Shown: in pieces, positions 1 through 9,175 of the stretch
Position numbering within the stretch: position 1 is the first letter of the stretch
Layout: each line of letters starts with the position of its first letter
Assembly: GCF_003967035.1 (NCBI RefSeq)
Contig: NZ_AP018560.1
Span: 457,001-521,000, forward strand
DNA length: 64,000 bases
Reading direction: 5' to 3'
Source: Aerosticca soli
Lineage (GTDB): Bacteria > Pseudomonadota > Gammaproteobacteria > Xanthomonadales > Rhodanobacteraceae
Notes under the pieces: model-generated
What the model saw: the letters and a program-made list of their open reading frames with translations, nothing else
What the model was told of the DNA's origin: nothing
Databases searched by the model: none
Position numbers and translations under genes: made by a program

Positions 1-2504
1 GGCTGGACCGGGACGGCCTCAACGAGGTCTCGCACGAAAAGGCGCCGCACTGGGCGCTGCAGCTGCTGCACGCGTTCGCCAATCCGTTCATCGTCGTGCT
101 GCTGGTGCTGGCCGGCGTGCAGCTGGCCACCGATCCGGACAACCTGACCAGCCCGAGCATCATCGCGGTGATGGTGTCGATCAGCGTGTTCCTGAGCTTC
201 GTGCAGGAATACCGCTCGTCGAAGGCGGCGGACAAGCTCAAGGCCATGGTGCGCAACACCGCCACGGTGACCCGCCGCGCCTCGGACGGTCACAGCGAGC
301 GCATCGAGGTGCCGGTCGAGGAGCTGGTGGTCGGCGACATCGTGCATCTGGCCGCCGGCGACATGGTGCCGGCCGACCTGCGCCTGCTCACGGCCAAGGA
401 CCTGTTCGTCAGCCAGGCGATCCTCACCGGTGAATCGCTGCCGGTGGAAAAATCCCCGCCCGGGCAGGCCGTCGCCACCGACGAACTGGCCGGCAGCAAG
501 CCGTCGGATAACCCGCTCGACCAGCCCTCGCTGTGCTTCATGGGCACCAACGTGGTGAGCGGCACCGCCACCGCGGTGGTGATCGCCACCGGCGCGCGCA
601 CGTACTTGGGCTCGCTCGCGCGCACCGTGGTCGGCCAGCGCGTGCAGACCAGCTTCGACCGCGGCGTCAAGAGCGTGAGCTGGCTGCTGATCCGCTTCAT
701 GGCGGTGATGGTGCCGGTGGTGTTCGTCATCAACGGGCTGGACAAGCACGACTGGCTGCAGGCGTTCCTGTTCGCGCTGTCGGTGGCGGTCGGGCTGACG
801 CCGGAAATGCTGCCCTTGATCGTCACCGCCAACCTCGCCAAGGGCGCGATCGCGATGTCGCGGCACAAGGTGGTGGTCAAGCGGCTCAACGCGATCCAGA
901 ACTTCGGCGCGATGGACGTGCTGTGCACCGACAAGACCGGCACGCTCACGCTGGACCGCATCGTGCTCAAGCGGCATCTGGACCTGCAGGGCGAGCCTTC
1001 CGACGAGGCGCTCACCTACGGCTACCTCAACAGCCGCTTCCAGACCGGGCTCAAGAACCTGATGGACAAGGCGGTGCTGGAGCATCGCGACCTGGAAACG
1101 GTCGCCGAGCGCTATCACATCGTCGACGAGATTCCCTTCGACTTCCAGCGCCGGCGCATGTCGGTGGTGGTGAACGACGGCAGCGGCGAGGATCTCCTGG
1201 TCTGCAAGGGCGCGGTCGAGGAGATGCTCGGCATCTGCACCAGGGCCAAGTGGGGCGAGGAGGTGCTGCCGATGACCGACGCCATGCGCGCGGAAATCAA
1301 GGCGATGACACGCCGGCTCAACGAGGACGGGCTGCGCGTGCTGGTGGTGGCGATCAAGCGCCAGCCGCCGAGCGGGCGCGCCTATGGCGTGGCCGACGAG
1401 AACGATCTCATCGCGATCGGCTGCCTGGCCTTCCTCGATCCGCCCAAGGACACCGCCGCCACCGCGATCGCCGCGCTGCGCCAGCACGGCGTGACGGTGA
1501 AGGTGCTGACCGGCGACAACGAGGCGGTGACGCGCAAGATCTGCCGCGAGGTCGGCCTGGACGTCGCGCATTCGGCGCAGGGCCGCGACATCGAACCGCT
1601 CGACGACGACGCGCTCGACGCGCTGGTCGCGCGCACCACCGTATTCGCCAAGATGTCGCCGCTTGAGAAGGCGCGCGTGGTCAAGTCGCTGCAGCGCCAG
1701 GGCCACACCGTCGGTTTCCTCGGCGACGGCATCAACGACGCGCCGGCCCTGCGCGAGGCGGACGTCGGCATCTCGGTGGACACCGCCACCGACATCGCCA
1801 AGGAGTCGGCCGACATCATCCTGCTGGAAAAGAACCTGATGGTGCTGGAGGAGGGCGTGCTGGAGGGGCGCGTCACCTTCGGCAACATCATCAAGTACAT
1901 CAAGATGACCGCCAGCTCCAACTTCGGCAACATGTTCTCGGTGCTGGTGGCGAGCGCGTTCCTGCCGTTCCTGCCGATGCTGCCGCTGCACCTGCTGGTG
2001 CTCGACCTGCTCTACCACACCTCGCAGTTGTCGATCCCGTTCGACCGCATGGACGAGGAATACCTGCGCAAGCCGCGCAAGTGGGATGCCAGCGACATCG
2101 GCCGCTTCATGATCTGGATCGGCCCGGTCAGCTCGATCTTCGACATCACCACCTACTGGCTGCTGTGGCACGTGTTCGGCGCCAATTCGCCCGCGCACCA
2201 GGCGTTTTTCCAGACCGGCTGGTTCGTCGAGAGCCTGCTCACGCAGACGCTGATCGTGCATATGATCCGCACGCCGAAGATTCCCTTCGTGCAGAGCCTC
2301 GCCGCCGCGCCGGTGCTGGCGCTCACCTCGGCGACCATCCTGATCGGCCTGGTGCTGCCGTTCACCGGTCTCGGCGCGCATCTGGGTTTCGTGCCTTTGC
2401 CGGGCGCCTATTTCGGCTGGGTGGCGGCGACGGTGTTCACCTACGCGGCGCTCACCCAGTTCATCAAGACGCTCTACATCCGCCGTTACGGGCGCTGGCT
2501 GTAG
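1..2504 (+). CDS. mgtA: Magnesium-transporting P-type ATPase (MgtA/MgtB type), 5' end outside window
   Basis: This is a P3B-type ATPase that imports Mg2+ across the inner membrane using ATP. The frame is open from base 3, so roughly the first 65 residues (judged against the ~900-residue family) lie upstream of the window. The actuator motif TGES lies near base 430, the phosphorylation motif DKTGTLT near base 930 and the hinge motif GDGINDAPAL near base 1723. Paired hydrophobic helices flank the cytoplasmic domains, and four or more C-terminal helices end in an Arg-rich tail typical of MgtA. The downstream gene begins 5 nt after the stop, so the two are probably co-transcribed. The promoter, and any Mg-sensing leader, is not in view. 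Confidence 0.95.
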   Translation, partial: LDRDGLNEVSHEKAPHWALQLLHAFANPFIVVLLVLAGVQLATDPDNLTSPSIIAVMVSISVFLSFVQEYRSSKAADKLKAMVRNTATVTRRASDGHSERIEVPVEELVVGDIVHLAAGDMVPADLRLLTAKDLFVSQAILTGESLPVEKSPPGQAVATDELAGSKPSDNPLDQPSLCFMGTNVVSGTATAVVIATGARTYLGSLARTVVGQRVQTSFDRGVKSVSWLLIRFMAVMVPVVFVINGLDKHDWLQAFLFALSVAVGLTPEMLPLIVTANLAKGAIAMSRHKVVVKRLNAIQNFGAMDVLCTDKTGTLTLDRIVLKRHLDLQGEPSDEALTYGYLNSRFQTGLKNLMDKAVLEHRDLETVAERYHIVDEIPFDFQRRRMSVVVNDGSGEDLLVCKGAVEEMLGICTRAKWGEEVLPMTDAMRAEIKAMTRRLNEDGLRVLVVAIKRQPPSGRAYGVADENDLIAIGCLAFLDPPKDTAATAIAALRQHGVTVKVLTGDNEAVTRKICREVGLDVAHSAQGRDIEPLDDDALDALVARTTVFAKMSPLEKARVVKSLQRQGHTVGFLGDGINDAPALREADVGISVDTATDIAKESADIILLEKNLMVLEEGVLEGRVTFGNIIKYIKMTASSNFGNMFSVLVASAFLPFLPMLPLHLLVLDLLYHTSQLSIPFDRMDEEYLRKPRKWDASDIGRFMIWIGPVSSIFDITTYWLLWHVFGANSPAHQAFFQTGWFVESLLTQTLIVHMIRTPKIPFVQSLAAAPVLALTSATILIGLVLPFTGLGAHLGFVPLPGAYFGWVAATVFTYAALTQFIKTLYIRRYGRWL

Positions 2505-2509
2505 CCGCC

Positions 2510-3181
2510 ATGCCCATGCGCCGCCTCGCTGGCACGGGCGTCGTCCTGGCCGCCGCCATGCTTTCTTCGCCCACGGCGCGAGGCGGTGCCAGCCTCCTGG
2601 TCGATGATGCGGCCACCACGCCCGAGGGTCGCTGCCAGCTCGAAAGCTGGCTGCGGATGCGCGAGGGTGGCCATCGCGAGATGACGGCGGTGCCCGCCTG
2701 CACGTTCGACGGGCTGGAATACAGCCTGGGCGGGAGTGCATACGCCGGTACGCCTTCCGGACCTTGGCTGAACGCGGGGCTCAAGCGCACGCTGCTCGCG
2801 ATGGATGAAAACACGCCGGGTCTGGCGCTGTCGCTGGGCGGTACCTGGCGGCGTCCGGATCATCGTCTGGCTTCCGGCGATGCCACGTTCATCGCCAGTG
2901 TGCCGTTGACGGCGGTCTTCACCCTGCACGCAAACCTCGGCTGGACCGCCGTGCGCGGCGCCGCGCCGCGGCCGATCGAGGGCCTGGGTCTGGAATACGA
3001 CCACGACCGGCACTGGACGGCTCTCGGCGAGTACTACCTCGAGCGCGGTGCCGTGCATGCGGTGCAGGCCGGACTGCGCCGTTCGTTCGTGCATGGCCTG
3101 AGCTGCGATGTCATCGCCGGACACGATCACGGCGGACACTGGCTCACGCTCGGGCTCAACTATTCGCCCGGCGATTCCTAA
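2510..3181 (+). CDS. Hypothetical secreted protein, possible outer-membrane beta-barrel
   Basis: A 223-residue protein of unknown function. The N-terminus (MPMRRLAGTGVVLAAAM) reads as a signal peptide with a likely cleavage site near residue 25. The mature part is rich in alternating hydrophobic/polar stretches with Gly, Tyr and Trp (for example LALSLGGTW, LHANLGWT and the C-terminal WLTLGLNYS). This is the pattern of amphipathic beta strands, so an outer-membrane or periplasmic location is likely. It starts 5 nt after mgtA and is probably in that operon; a second ATG two codons in is possible. No recognised domain, so any role in Mg2+ homeostasis is inference from position only. It converges on the next gene with a 43-nt gap. 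Confidence 0.6.
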   Translation: MPMRRLAGTGVVLAAAMLSSPTARGGASLLVDDAATTPEGRCQLESWLRMREGGHREMTAVPACTFDGLEYSLGGSAYAGTPSGPWLNAGLKRTLLAMDENTPGLALSLGGTWRRPDHRLASGDATFIASVPLTAVFTLHANLGWTAVRGAAPRPIEGLGLEYDHDRHWTALGEYYLERGAVHAVQAGLRRSFVHGLSCDVIAGHDHGGHWLTLGLNYSPGDS

Positions 3182-3224
3182 AAAGCCGACGTCCGCCGCG
3201 CCACACCCCCGCGGGTACCACGGA

Positions 3225-4244
3225 CTAGCCTCCCGTGCCGGGGCTGGCGCCGTGGGCCGGGGCAGCCGCGACGTTGGCCTGGGCGGCGAAGCGTCGGGCC
3301 AGCACGGCGCAGACCATGAGCTGCAACTGATGGAAGATCATCAGTGGCAACAGCAGCCCGCCGAGGCCGCCGGCGTGGCCGGCGAACAGGATCTTGGCCA
3401 TCGGCACGCCGCTGGCGAGGCTCTTTTTCGAGCCGCAGAAAAGGATGGTGATGCGGTCGGCACGGGCAAAGCCCAGCCGGCGCCCCGCGAACGCGGTGAG
3501 GAGCAGCGCCAGCGCCAGCAGCAGGGCATCGAGCACCAGGGTCAGCACCAGGGCCAGGATCGGCGTGCTGCGCCACAGGCCTTCCACCACGGCCGCGCCG
3601 AAAGCCGCATATACCACCAGCAGGATAGTGCCGCGATCGGTGAAGCCGATCAGCGGCCGGTGCCGCTCCACGAAGCCGCCGATCCACGGCCGCAGCAGGT
3701 GCCCGGCGACGAACGGCAGCAGCAGCTGCAAGGTGATGTCGCGCACGCCCTCGAGCGGCGAACCGGCACCGCCCTGCACCGCCAGCAACAGGCCGACCAG
3801 GAGGGGCGTGAGCACGATGCCGATCAGGCTGGACAGCGAGGCGCTCACCACGGCCGCGGGCACGTTGCCGCCGGCGATCGAGGTGAACGCGATCGACGAT
3901 TGCACCGTGGAGGGCAGCGTGCACACGTAAAGCAGTCCAAGAGTCAGCTCCGGCGTGAGCAGGGTGTGCGCCAGCGGCCGCAGCAGCAGGCCGAGCAGGG
4001 GAAACAGCCCGAAGGTGCAGGCGAACACGGTCAGGTGCAGCCGCCAGTGCGTGGCGCCACGCACGATCGCCTCGCGCGAGAGCTTGGCGCCATGCAGAAA
4101 GAACAGCAGCGCGATGGCCACGTCGGTGATCCGGTCCAGCCACAGTGCCGCCGCGCCGCGACAGGGCAGCAGCGTGGCCAGCACCACGGTGGCGAGCAGG
4201 CTTGCGGTGAAACCGTCGGGCAGCAGGCGACGCAGCGGGGACAT
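3225..4244 (-). CDS. Bile acid:sodium symporter family transporter (YfeH-like)
   Basis: A 339-residue integral membrane protein with about ten hydrophobic helices and the BASS-superfamily signatures: a Gly/Pro-rich crossover near the middle (CTLPSTVQSSIAFTSIAGGN) and a second one near FCGSKKSLASGVP in the C-terminal half. The latter form is typical of the YfeH/SBF-like subgroup. Family members move organic anions with Na+; the substrate here cannot be told. Start: ATG at 4244 puts the first helix about ten residues in. The C-terminus ends in an Ala/Gly-rich tail. It lies just downstream of dedA on the same strand, with a strong hairpin terminator between them, so it probably has its own promoter. 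Confidence 0.85.
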   Translation of the reverse strand: MSPLRRLLPDGFTASLLATVVLATLLPCRGAAALWLDRITDVAIALLFFLHGAKLSREAIVRGATHWRLHLTVFACTFGLFPLLGLLLRPLAHTLLTPELTLGLLYVCTLPSTVQSSIAFTSIAGGNVPAAVVSASLSSLIGIVLTPLLVGLLLAVQGGAGSPLEGVRDITLQLLLPFVAGHLLRPWIGGFVERHRPLIGFTDRGTILLVVYAAFGAAVVEGLWRSTPILALVLTLVLDALLLALALLLTAFAGRRLGFARADRITILFCGSKKSLASGVPMAKILFAGHAGGLGGLLLPLMIFHQLQLMVCAVLARRFAAQANVAAAPAHGASPGTGG

Positions 4245-4259
4245 GGAACGCGGGTGGCG

Positions 4260-4298
4260 AAAAACCCGCAGTGTAAATGCCAGGCCGCGCGGGTTTTT
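4260..4298 (-). terminator. Intrinsic terminator after dedA
   Basis: Arms AAAAACCCGC (4260-4269) and GCGGGTTTTT (4289-4298) are exact reverse complements around a 19-nt loop. Read on the minus strand the hairpin overlaps the dedA stop codon and finishes with five T. The A/T symmetry means it could also work on the plus strand. Confidence 0.8.
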
Positions 4299-4927
4299 TA
4301 ATCGCAGCCTGCCGTGCGGCACGCCTGGCGCCGCCGATGCCGCCACCACAGCCCGAGCACGACCACCGCGGCCACGCCGCTCAGGATCCACAGGCTGCTT
4401 TGCCCGCGGTGGATCCATGCCATCAGCCAGGCGCGGCGATAGGCGCCGAGATAGCCCAGATACACCCACAGCGGCACGCTGATCAGCGCCGCCAGGCCGT
4501 CCAGCAGCAGGAAACGCAGGAAGCCGACCCGGTGAGTGGCCCCGGCGGTGACGAACACCGCGGTGCGCATGCCGGGCAGGAAACGGGCGATGAACATGAG
4601 CCGGTTGCCATAGCGCTCGAACTGGCGCTGCACGGCGGCATAGCGCGCCGGCGGCAGCAGCCAGGCGATCAGTCGCCACTTGAGTATGCGCGGTCCGTAG
4701 TGGTGGCCGAGCAGGAACATGCTGGCATCGCCGATCAGGACGCCGGCCAGGGTCACCCCGACCATGCCGTGCGCGTTGCCGTAGCCCAGGCCGGTGATGA
4801 TGCCGCCGGCGATCAGGGTGATGTCCTCCGGCAGCGGCAGGCCGAACCCGCACAGCAGCAGCGCGACGAACACCGCAAGATAGCCATGCTCGGCAAAAAA
4901 GATGACCAGGGGCTGCAGCAGATCCAT
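4298..4927 (-). CDS. DedA family inner-membrane protein
   Basis: A 209-residue DedA/SNARE-associated family protein (VTT domain). Family members are undecaprenyl-phosphate or lipid flippase-like proteins needed for envelope homeostasis. Visible hallmarks are the early FGLPLPEDITLIAGG segment, the GDASMFLLGHHYG segment and the conserved F-x-R-F-x-P-G-x-R motif (FIARFLPGMRTAVF), followed by two more hydrophobic helices and an Arg-rich cytoplasmic tail. Start ATG at 4927 is chosen because it precedes the first membrane segment; an upstream in-frame extension to 5023 is low-complexity and unlikely. It lies 175 nt downstream of dnaG on the same strand, at the position where rpoD is found in many proteobacteria. 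Confidence 0.9.
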   Translation of the reverse strand: MDLLQPLVIFFAEHGYLAVFVALLLCGFGLPLPEDITLIAGGIITGLGYGNAHGMVGVTLAGVLIGDASMFLLGHHYGPRILKWRLIAWLLPPARYAAVQRQFERYGNRLMFIARFLPGMRTAVFVTAGATHRVGFLRFLLLDGLAALISVPLWVYLGYLGAYRRAWLMAWIHRGQSSLWILSGVAAVVVLGLWWRHRRRQACRTAGCD

Positions 4928-5102
4928 CGAGCGTGCGCTTGGGGGCCAACCATGAAGCCAAGGCGCCGATGATCGCACAGGCCGCCACCGGCCCCGTCGG
5001 CCGGCTTGTCGCAGCGCCGCCATGACGAGGGTGTCGCCATGGCTTGGGATTGCCCGCCACCGGGCACGCCCGGCGACAGGGCTGTGAGCCGCGGCGCGCG
5101 GG

Positions 5103-6896
5103 TCAGGCGGCCGGAGTGACCTGCGCGCGCGCGGCCAGCAGGGCGCGCAGCTCGGTCTTCTGGTCTTCGCTCAAGCCGCCCTGTTTGGCCAGGTGCTCGA
5201 GCTCGGCGCGGCGCTGGTCCTTGGCCTGCTGGGCCATGCGCGCCAGCGCATCGAAAAACTCCCGCCGCTGCGTCTCAGGCTCGCCCACCAGGCTGGTCGC
5301 CAGCAGCTTCTGCAGCGCGGCGTATTCCTCGCGTCCGGCGAAATGCTCGACCAGGCTGGCCGGGCGGATGCCGGGCCGCGCGCGCGCCAGTGCGATCAGC
5401 TCCGCCAGGAGCGCCACGCCCGGCCGCTGAAGCTGGCGGAAGTCATGCGACAAGGGGACCTCGGCGGCGAGCTCGGGCTGGGCGAGCAGGAGGGCGATGG
5501 CGCTGCGCACCAGCGAGCGCTGCACGGCGACCGGTCGTGCGGCGGCTCGTCCGTTCGCGGCCGGCGGGGACAGCGCCTGCGCGCCGGTGCGCCGCTCGAG
5601 CTCGGCGGCCATGAGTTCGCGGAAGGCCCCGTCGGGCAGTCGCGCGATCAGCGGCCGTGCGCGTTCGGCCAGCCGGGCGCGACCATCGAGGCTGGCGGTG
5701 TCCACGTCGCGGGCGAGTTCGGCAAAGAAGTAGTCCGACAGCGGCAGCGCCTTGCCGAGGCGCTGCTCGAAACCGTCGCGGCCCTCCTTGCGTACCAGTG
5801 AATCCGGATCCTCGCCCTCGGGCAGGAACAAAAAATACGCCTGGCGGCCGTCGCGCAGGCGCGGCAGCGAGGCTTCCAGCGCCTTCCAGGCGGCGGCGCG
5901 GCCGGCGCGATCGCCGTCGAAGCAGAACACCACATCGGGCGCGGTGCGGAACAGTGTCTCGGTGTGCTCGGGCGTGGTCGCGGTGCCGAGCGTGGCCACC
6001 GCGATCGGCAGCCCGGCCTGATGCAGTGCGATCGCGTCCATGTAGCCCTCGACCACCACGATGCGGTCGAGGCTGGCATTGGCCTGCCTGACCTGCCACA
6101 GCGCGAACAGCTCGCGCCCCTTGTGGAACAGCGGCGTCTCGGGGGAGTTGAGGTACTTCGGGCCGTCGCTTTTGCGGGCGTCCTGAGTGGGGGCAGGGGC
6201 GGGCGCAGCTTCGTCCACTGCCTGCGCGGGAGGCGCGCTGATGATCCTGCCGCCGAAGGCGATGACGCGCCCGCGGCGGTCGAGGATCGGAAACATCAGC
6301 CGCTCGCGGAAGCGATCGTAGCGGCTGCCGCGCTCGCCACGCGCGAGGAGGCCGGCCTCATCCAGCAGCTGCAACCGGCGCTCGCCGGTGCCCAGCGTCT
6401 TGATCACGCCGTCGAAGCCGGCCGGCGCCCAGCCGAGCCGGAAGCGCGCGATGGTGTCCGCGTCCAGCCCGCGCCTTTCGCAATACGCCTGCGCCTGCGC
6501 GCTTTTCGGCAGTTGTTCTTGATACCAGCGCGCGGCGGCGTCGAGCAGGGCATAGAGCTCGCTCCGGTCCTCGCGCGGGCGCTCGTCGCGGCCGCCCTCG
6601 TGCGGGACTTGCAGGCCGACCGATTGCGCCAGCTCCTCCACCGCATCGGGAAACTCGAGCCGCTCGTAGTCCATCAGGAACTTGATCGCGCTGCCATGGG
6701 CACCGCAGCCGAAGCAGTGGAAGAACTGCTTGGCCGGGCTCACGTAGAACGAGGGCGTGCGTTCGTCGTGGAACGGACAGCAGGCGGTCCATTCGCGGCC
6801 GGCCTTCTTGAGCGGCACGCGCCGCTCGATCACGTCGACGATGTCGACGCGGGCCAGGAGTTCGTCGATGAAGCTGTCGGGAATGCGGCCGCGCAT
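5103..6896 (-). CDS. dnaG: DNA primase
   Basis: Synthesises RNA primers at the replication fork. The 597 residues show the three standard parts: a CHC2 zinc-binding domain (C40, H43, C61, C64), the RNA-polymerase/TOPRIM core with the metal-binding Glu in VVEGYMDAIAL near residue 280 and the acidic CFDGDRAG near 325, and a C-terminal helicase-binding region rich in Ala/Leu/Arg ending near residue 597. A Pro/Ala-rich linker near residue 230 interrupts the core and is longer than in E. coli. It is the last gene of the rpsU-yqeY-DUF1328-dnaG run on the minus strand, but no rpoD follows. Confidence 0.97.
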   Translation of the reverse strand: MRGRIPDSFIDELLARVDIVDVIERRVPLKKAGREWTACCPFHDERTPSFYVSPAKQFFHCFGCGAHGSAIKFLMDYERLEFPDAVEELAQSVGLQVPHEGGRDERPREDRSELYALLDAAARWYQEQLPKSAQAQAYCERRGLDADTIARFRLGWAPAGFDGVIKTLGTGERRLQLLDEAGLLARGERGSRYDRFRERLMFPILDRRGRVIAFGGRIISAPPAQAVDEAAPAPAPTQDARKSDGPKYLNSPETPLFHKGRELFALWQVRQANASLDRIVVVEGYMDAIALHQAGLPIAVATLGTATTPEHTETLFRTAPDVVFCFDGDRAGRAAAWKALEASLPRLRDGRQAYFLFLPEGEDPDSLVRKEGRDGFEQRLGKALPLSDYFFAELARDVDTASLDGRARLAERARPLIARLPDGAFRELMAAELERRTGAQALSPPAANGRAAARPVAVQRSLVRSAIALLLAQPELAAEVPLSHDFRQLQRPGVALLAELIALARARPGIRPASLVEHFAGREEYAALQKLLATSLVGEPETQRREFFDALARMAQQAKDQRRAELEHLAKQGGLSEDQKTELRALLAARAQVTPAA

Positions 6897-6979
6897 GCGT
6901 TCGACAGTCTATCCTGCCGCGCTCGGCAAGGGGCCGCCGCCCTGCGCACGAGGCCGCGCGCAGGGCGTTGGAGGCAAGG

Positions 6980-7153
6980 TCAACTGGCCAGATGGAACAC
7001 GCCCATGACCGCCAGCAGGGCGATCAGGAACAGGATCAGGAAGATCGCGAACAACACCTTGGCGATGGTGGCGGCGACGCCGGAAATACCGGCGAAGCCC
7101 AGCCAGCCGGTGACCAGCGAGATGATGGCGAAAATGATGGCCCACTTGAGCAT
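6980..7153 (-). CDS. Small DUF1328 (YtjA-like) membrane protein
   Basis: A 57-residue protein beginning [20 protein letters not shown]. It is almost entirely two hydrophobic helices with a Gly-rich turn ([14 protein letters not shown]), which is the DUF1328/YtjA pattern. The function of the family is unknown; members are often stress-induced small inner-membrane proteins. It lies between yqeY and dnaG, 83 nt upstream of the dnaG start. A purine-rich stretch (GGGAACATCTTCC on the minus strand) precedes the ATG. Confidence 0.85.
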   Translation of the reverse strand: MLKWAIIFAIISLVTGWLGFAGISGVAATIAKVLFAIFLILFLIALLAVMGVFHLAS

Positions 7154-7291
7154 GGAAGATGTTCCCTGTGCTGCCGCATGGCGGCGGTGCGCGGCAGTCT
7201 CGGGATCGCCTCGTGAAGACCGCGCCAGCGGAACATCGCCGGCCGTTCACGTCGGCATTCGGGCTCCCGGGCGATCCCCGCCGTCCGGGAC

Positions 7292-7738
7292 TCAGCCGCC
7301 CAGGCGCGCCTTGATCCGCGCGGAGACTTCCGCCATGTCGGCGCGGCCGGCGACCTGGGGTTTCACCGCGGCGACCACCTTGCCCATGTCGCGGGCGGAA
7401 GACGCGCCGGTGGCCGCGATCGCCGCGTCGATCAGCGCGTCGATCTCGGCCGGCTCCAGGCGACTCGGCAGGTAGCTTTCGATCACCGCCATTTCCGCGC
7501 GCTCGACCTGGGCAAGGTCCTGCCGCCCGGCGGCCTCGTACTGGCTCACCGAGTCGCGCCGCTGCTTGAGCATCTTCTCGAGCACGGCCAGGGTCTGGGC
7601 ATCGTCCAGGGTGATGCGCTCGTCGACCTCGCGCTGCTTGATCGCGGCCAGGATCAGCCGCAGCACGCCCAGGCGGGCCTTGTCGCCGCTTTTCATCGCG
7701 GCCTTCATGTCCTCGGTCAACCGGGCTTTGAGCGACAT
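7292..7738 (-). CDS. yqeY: GatB/YqeY domain-containing protein
   Basis: A 148-residue YqeY family protein, homologous to the tRNA-binding tail domain of the amidotransferase subunit GatB. It is alpha-helical throughout, with the family motifs DKARLGVLRLILAAIKQREVD near residues 19-40 and the C-terminal helical bundle ending MGKVVAAVKPQVAGRADM. Proposed roles are tRNA or amidotransferase binding, not proven for free-standing copies. The position between rpsU and dnaG is the conserved proteobacterial arrangement. Start ATG at 7738 (MSLKARL) is the family N-terminus; the extension to 7771 lacks similarity. Confidence 0.93.
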   Translation of the reverse strand: MSLKARLTEDMKAAMKSGDKARLGVLRLILAAIKQREVDERITLDDAQTLAVLEKMLKQRRDSVSQYEAAGRQDLAQVERAEMAVIESYLPSRLEPAEIDALIDAAIAATGASSARDMGKVVAAVKPQVAGRADMAEVSARIKARLGG

Positions 7739-7850
7739 CGGCAGGTCTCCTGGCAAGGCTGGTGGACACACAAACGCGAAAGGCCGGCGCTACCGGACGG
7801 CGGCGCCAGCCTGGCGAAGGACGGCGGACATCGGCCGCCGGCGCGGTTTT

Positions 7851-8066
7851 TTAGTACAGGCGTGTCTTGCGCGAGACGTCGCGCGACAGCCGGCGCAGAT
7901 GGCGCTTCACCGCGGCGGCGCGCTTGCGCTTGCGTTCCTGGGTCGGCTTCTCGTAGAACTCGCGCTTGCGGGTTTCGGCCAGGATGCCGGCCTTTTCGCA
8001 GGTGCGCTTGAAGCGACGCAGGGCAAGCTCGAACGGCTCGTTCTCGCGGACTTTGACGCTGGGCAT
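7851..8066 (-). CDS. rpsU: 30S ribosomal protein S21
   Basis: A 71-residue basic protein of the small ribosomal subunit, full-length for the family: starts [20 protein letters not shown], with the [12 protein letters not shown] motif in the middle and a C-terminal Arg-rich helix. First gene of the rpsU-yqeY-DUF1328-dnaG cluster. A near-consensus sigma-70 promoter lies about 50-80 nt upstream and sits inside the start region of the divergent tsaD gene. Confidence 0.98.
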   Translation of the reverse strand: MPSVKVRENEPFELALRRFKRTCEKAGILAETRKREFYEKPTQERKRKRAAAVKRHLRRLSRDVSRKTRLY

Positions 8067-8114
8067 GAAGACTCCGGATGGTTAGACTGGCCCGCTGGAT
8101 CGGGCGAGCCGCGA

Positions 8115-8144
8115 ATTATAGCGTGGAGACCAGCGCTTTTTCAA
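8115..8144 (-). promoter_or_regulatory. Sigma-70 promoter of rpsU
   Basis: On the minus strand TTGAAA (8144-8139) and a perfect TATAAT (8120-8115) are separated by 18 bp. Predicted transcription start is near 8108, giving a leader of about 40 nt before the rpsU ATG at 8066. Confidence 0.75.
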
Positions 8145-9172
8145 AGCCGGTGCTAGGCATCGAGACCTCCTGCGACGAGACCGGCGTGGCGCTGCTGCGC
8201 TGGCAGCCCGAGGCGCCCGGCGCGGGGCTGCTCGCGCACGTGCTCTACAGCCAGATCACGCTGCATGCCGATTACGGCGGTGTGGTGCCGGAACTGGCCA
8301 GCCGCGATCACGTGCGCAAGCTGCTGCCGCTGGTGCGTGAGGCGCTGGCCCAGGCCGGGCTGACGCCGGCGCAGCTGGGCGGCGTGGCCTACACCGCCGG
8401 GCCCGGCCTGGTCGGTGCGCTCTTGGTCGGTGCCGCCACCGGCCGTGCGCTGGCCTGGGCGCTCGGCGTGCCGGCGATCGGCGTGCACCACATGGAGGGC
8501 CACCTGCTGGCGCCGCTGCTGGAGGACGATCCGCCAACGCCGCCGTTCGTCGCGCTGCTGGTTTCCGGCGGCCATTCCCTGCTGGTCGAGGTGGCCGACA
8601 TCGGTCGTTATCGCATCCTGGGCGACACCCTGGACGATGCCGCCGGCGAGGCCTTCGACAAGACCGCCAAGCTGATGGGCCTGCCCTATCCCGGCGGACC
8701 GGCGCTGGCCAGGCTGGCCGAGCAGGGACGCCCCGGCGTCTTCCGCTTCGCCCGCCCGATGACCGACCGGCCCGGCCTCGACTTCAGCTTCTCCGGCCTC
8801 AAGACCCAGGTGCTGCTGGCCTGGCAGTCGTCCGCGCAGGACGAGCAGACCCGCGCCGACATCGCCCGCGCCTTCGAGGAGGCCATCGTCGACACGCTGG
8901 TGATCAAGTGCCGCCGCGCCTTGCAGGCGACCGGCGCCACGCGGCTGGTGATCGCCGGCGGGGTCGGGGCCAATCGCCGCTTGCGCGCGGCGCTCGCCGA
9001 TGCCGGCGCCCGCGAGGGCTTTCGCACGCATTTCCCGCGCCCGGCGTTCTGCACCGACAACGGCGCGATGATCGCGCTGGCCGGGGCGATGCGCCTGGCC
9101 CATGGCCAGCATCAGGGCGAGGCAGTGGCGGTGTTCCCGCGCTGGGATCTGGAAACCCTGCCGCCGCCGTGA
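8123..9172 (+). CDS. tsaD: tRNA N6-threonylcarbamoyladenosine transferase subunit TsaD
   Basis: With TsaB and TsaE it transfers the threonylcarbamoyl group to A37 of ANN-decoding tRNAs. The ASKHA-fold signatures are all present: [12 protein letters not shown] at the N-terminus, [11 protein letters not shown], the metal-binding [10 protein letters not shown], the GGHS segment, and [17 protein letters not shown]. The start is uncertain. GTG at 8123 is given here; GTG at 8150 would give 340 residues beginning [12 protein letters not shown], closest to family length; ATG at 8078 would add an atypical leader that overlaps the rpsU promoter. None has a good ribosome-binding site. Divergent from rpsU. 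Confidence 0.95.
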   Translation: METSAFSKPVLGIETSCDETGVALLRWQPEAPGAGLLAHVLYSQITLHADYGGVVPELASRDHVRKLLPLVREALAQAGLTPAQLGGVAYTAGPGLVGALLVGAATGRALAWALGVPAIGVHHMEGHLLAPLLEDDPPTPPFVALLVSGGHSLLVEVADIGRYRILGDTLDDAAGEAFDKTAKLMGLPYPGGPALARLAEQGRPGVFRFARPMTDRPGLDFSFSGLKTQVLLAWQSSAQDEQTRADIARAFEEAIVDTLVIKCRRALQATGATRLVIAGGVGANRRLRAALADAGAREGFRTHFPRPAFCTDNGAMIALAGAMRLAHGQHQGEAVAVFPRWDLETLPPP

Positions 9173-9175
9173 GGG

